Below are positions 4,836 through 5,897 of a stretch of DNA of 5,897 bases, piece after piece. The stretch covers positions 1 through 5,897 of the forward strand of contig DXVG01000122.1 in the NCBI GenBank assembly GCA_019409045.1. The letters run 5' to 3'. The notes beneath the pieces were generated by a model that was not told the DNA's origin, did not search any database, and saw only the letters and a list, made by a program, of their open reading frames with translations. Each line of letters begins with the position of its first letter. Position 1 is the stretch's first letter. A program made the translations under genes and the position numbers. This stretch comes from Clostridiales bacterium (GTDB taxonomy: Bacteria; Bacillota; Clostridia; Christensenellales; Aristaeellaceae).

Positions 4836-5897
4836 CCAACACCGAGATCAGACCCAACGACATACTGCGCAAAAAGCGCTTCGGAGGCGAGCTCAACGAG
4901 GCGGAGATACGCGCCTTCGTGCGCGGCGTGACCGACGGGAGCTGGGCGGACTATCAGACTTCCGCGCTGCTCATGGCGATCTGCATCCACGGCATGTCCG
5001 ACCGCGAGACGCTGGCGCTCACGCTCGCCATGGCCAAGAGCGGGGACACGCTCGATCTGAGCGACATCCCCGGCGTGAAGGCGGACAAGCACTCCACCGG
5101 CGGCGTGGGCGACACCACCAGCCTCATACTGGTGCCCCTGGTCGCCGCCTGCGGCCTGAAGGTCGCCAAGATGTCCGGCCGCGGGCTGGGCTTCACCGGC
5201 GGCACGCTGGACAAGCTCGAGTCCATCCCCGGCATGCGCGTGGATCTGGACGTGGATTCGTTCAAGTCCATCGTGCGCCGCGTGGGCTGCGCCATCATCG
5301 GGCAGACCGCCTCGCTCGCCCCCGCGGACAAGGTGCTCTACGCGCTGCGCGACGTGACCGAGACCGTGGACTGCCTGCCGCTGGTGGTCTCCTCCATACT
5401 CTCCAAGAAGCTCGCGGCGGGCTGCGACGTGGTGGTGCTCGACGTCAAAACAGGCTCCGGCGCCATCATGGACACGCCCGAGAAGTCGCGCAAGCTGGCC
5501 GCGGACATGGTGCGCATCGGCAACCTCAGCGGTCGGCGCTTCTCGGCGCTGATCACGGACATGGACCAGCCGCTGGGCATGTACATCGGCAACGCGCTCG
5601 AGGTCGAGGAGGCCATCGACGTGCTCGCCGGTCGCGCGGGCGGCAAGCTCCGGGACGTCTCCGTCACGCTGGGCGCGCACATGCTGCGCAACGCGGGCAT
5701 CGCCCCGACGGTCGAGGCGGGCGCGGCCATGCTCGAGGAAAAGCTCGCCTCCGGCGCGGGGCTTGAAAAGTTCGCCGAGATGATCGCCGCGCAGGGCGGC
5801 GACGCGCGCGTGTGCCGGGACACGGGGCTTCTCCCCAAGGCCCGGCGCAAGATTCCCATGACCGCCCCGGACGACGGCTACATCTCCGCCATCCGCA
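4832..5897 (+). CDS. pdp: Pyrimidine-nucleoside phosphorylase (uridine/thymidine), 3' partial
   Basis: The frame runs from ATG 4832 to the window edge, giving 355 codons of a protein normally about 430-440 long. The enzyme reversibly splits uridine, deoxyuridine and thymidine with phosphate to a base and (deoxy)ribose 1-phosphate in nucleoside salvage; it is a cytoplasmic dimer. Visible are the phosphate-site region KHSTGGVGD (86-94) and the family signature SGRGLGFTGGTLDKLE (115-130). Compared with E. coli thymidine phosphorylase, the base-contact residues H85, R171, S186 and K190 are present here as H87, R173, S188 and K192, a constant offset of two. Lys113, just before MSGRG, stands where thymidine-specific enzymes have Met, which favours the broader pyrimidine-nucleoside type. 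AAAGGA (4817-4822) lies 9 bases before the ATG. The start overlaps the glycosylase stop as ATGA, so the genes are likely co-transcribed and coupled. Confidence 0.93.
   Translation, partial: MTNTEIRPNDILRKKRFGGELNEAEIRAFVRGVTDGSWADYQTSALLMAICIHGMSDRETLALTLAMAKSGDTLDLSDIPGVKADKHSTGGVGDTTSLILVPLVAACGLKVAKMSGRGLGFTGGTLDKLESIPGMRVDLDVDSFKSIVRRVGCAIIGQTASLAPADKVLYALRDVTETVDCLPLVVSSILSKKLAAGCDVVVLDVKTGSGAIMDTPEKSRKLAADMVRIGNLSGRRFSALITDMDQPLGMYIGNALEVEEAIDVLAGRAGGKLRDVSVTLGAHMLRNAGIAPTVEAGAAMLEEKLASGAGLEKFAEMIAAQGGDARVCRDTGLLPKARRKIPMTAPDDGYISAIR

Noticed and set aside
4468..5766. Plus-strand 432-codon open frame overlapping the glycosylase and phosphorylase genes
   Set aside because: Arg/Ala-rich shadow in another frame of two well-supported genes.

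Overview
The window is a GC-rich piece of bacterial chromosome. It carries five protein genes and one convergent intergenic region that is unusually rich in repeats. The M56 (BlaR1-type) metallopeptidase, the UgtP/MGDG-synthase-like glycosyltransferase, the HAD-IIA phosphatase and the pyrimidine-nucleoside phosphorylase together suggest a Gram-positive-type Firmicute, probably a high-GC Clostridia lineage of the kind common in gut metagenomes. That taxonomic placement is inference from gene content and Shine-Dalgarno use. No rRNA, tRNA, CRISPR array, transposase or phage gene is visible.

Layout. Positions 1-1989 (+) hold an M56 peptidase cut at its 5' end by the window edge. It has a complete zinc site (HEWAH plus a downstream Glu), a last membrane segment, and a C-terminal region built from three copies of an unrecognised module of about 68-70 residues. 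Positions 1990-2307 are a convergent intergenic region. It holds one long GC-rich palindrome and two nearly identical hairpins with A/T-tracts in their stems, which are likely bidirectional terminators. Each hairpin sits inside a direct repeat of about 70 bp. Positions 2308-4229 (-) hold a two-gene unit: a HAD-IIA phosphatase that starts with TTG, followed by a GT28-type glycolipid glycosyltransferase, joined by an ATGA overlap. Positions 4230-4349 are a compact divergent promoter region with two sigma-A-like promoters whose -35 boxes lie 8 bp apart. Positions 4350-5897 (+) hold a second two-gene unit: a hypoxanthine-DNA glycosylase (uracil-DNA glycosylase superfamily, family 6) overlapped by ATGA with a pyrimidine-nucleoside phosphorylase that runs off the right edge.

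How the genes may work together. The minus-strand pair looks like envelope glycolipid synthesis plus a small-molecule phosphatase. The plus-strand pair joins removal of deaminated bases from DNA with nucleoside salvage. The M56 protein is probably a membrane sensor-protease whose regulator partner, usually a BlaI-type repressor, would lie upstream of the window. The most unusual points are the three-repeat ectodomain of the M56 protein, the duplicated hairpin element between the convergent genes, and a near-consensus extended -10 promoter whose predicted +1 falls exactly on the A of the glycosylase ATG, which implies a leaderless mRNA. I see no clear-cut new multi-gene system.
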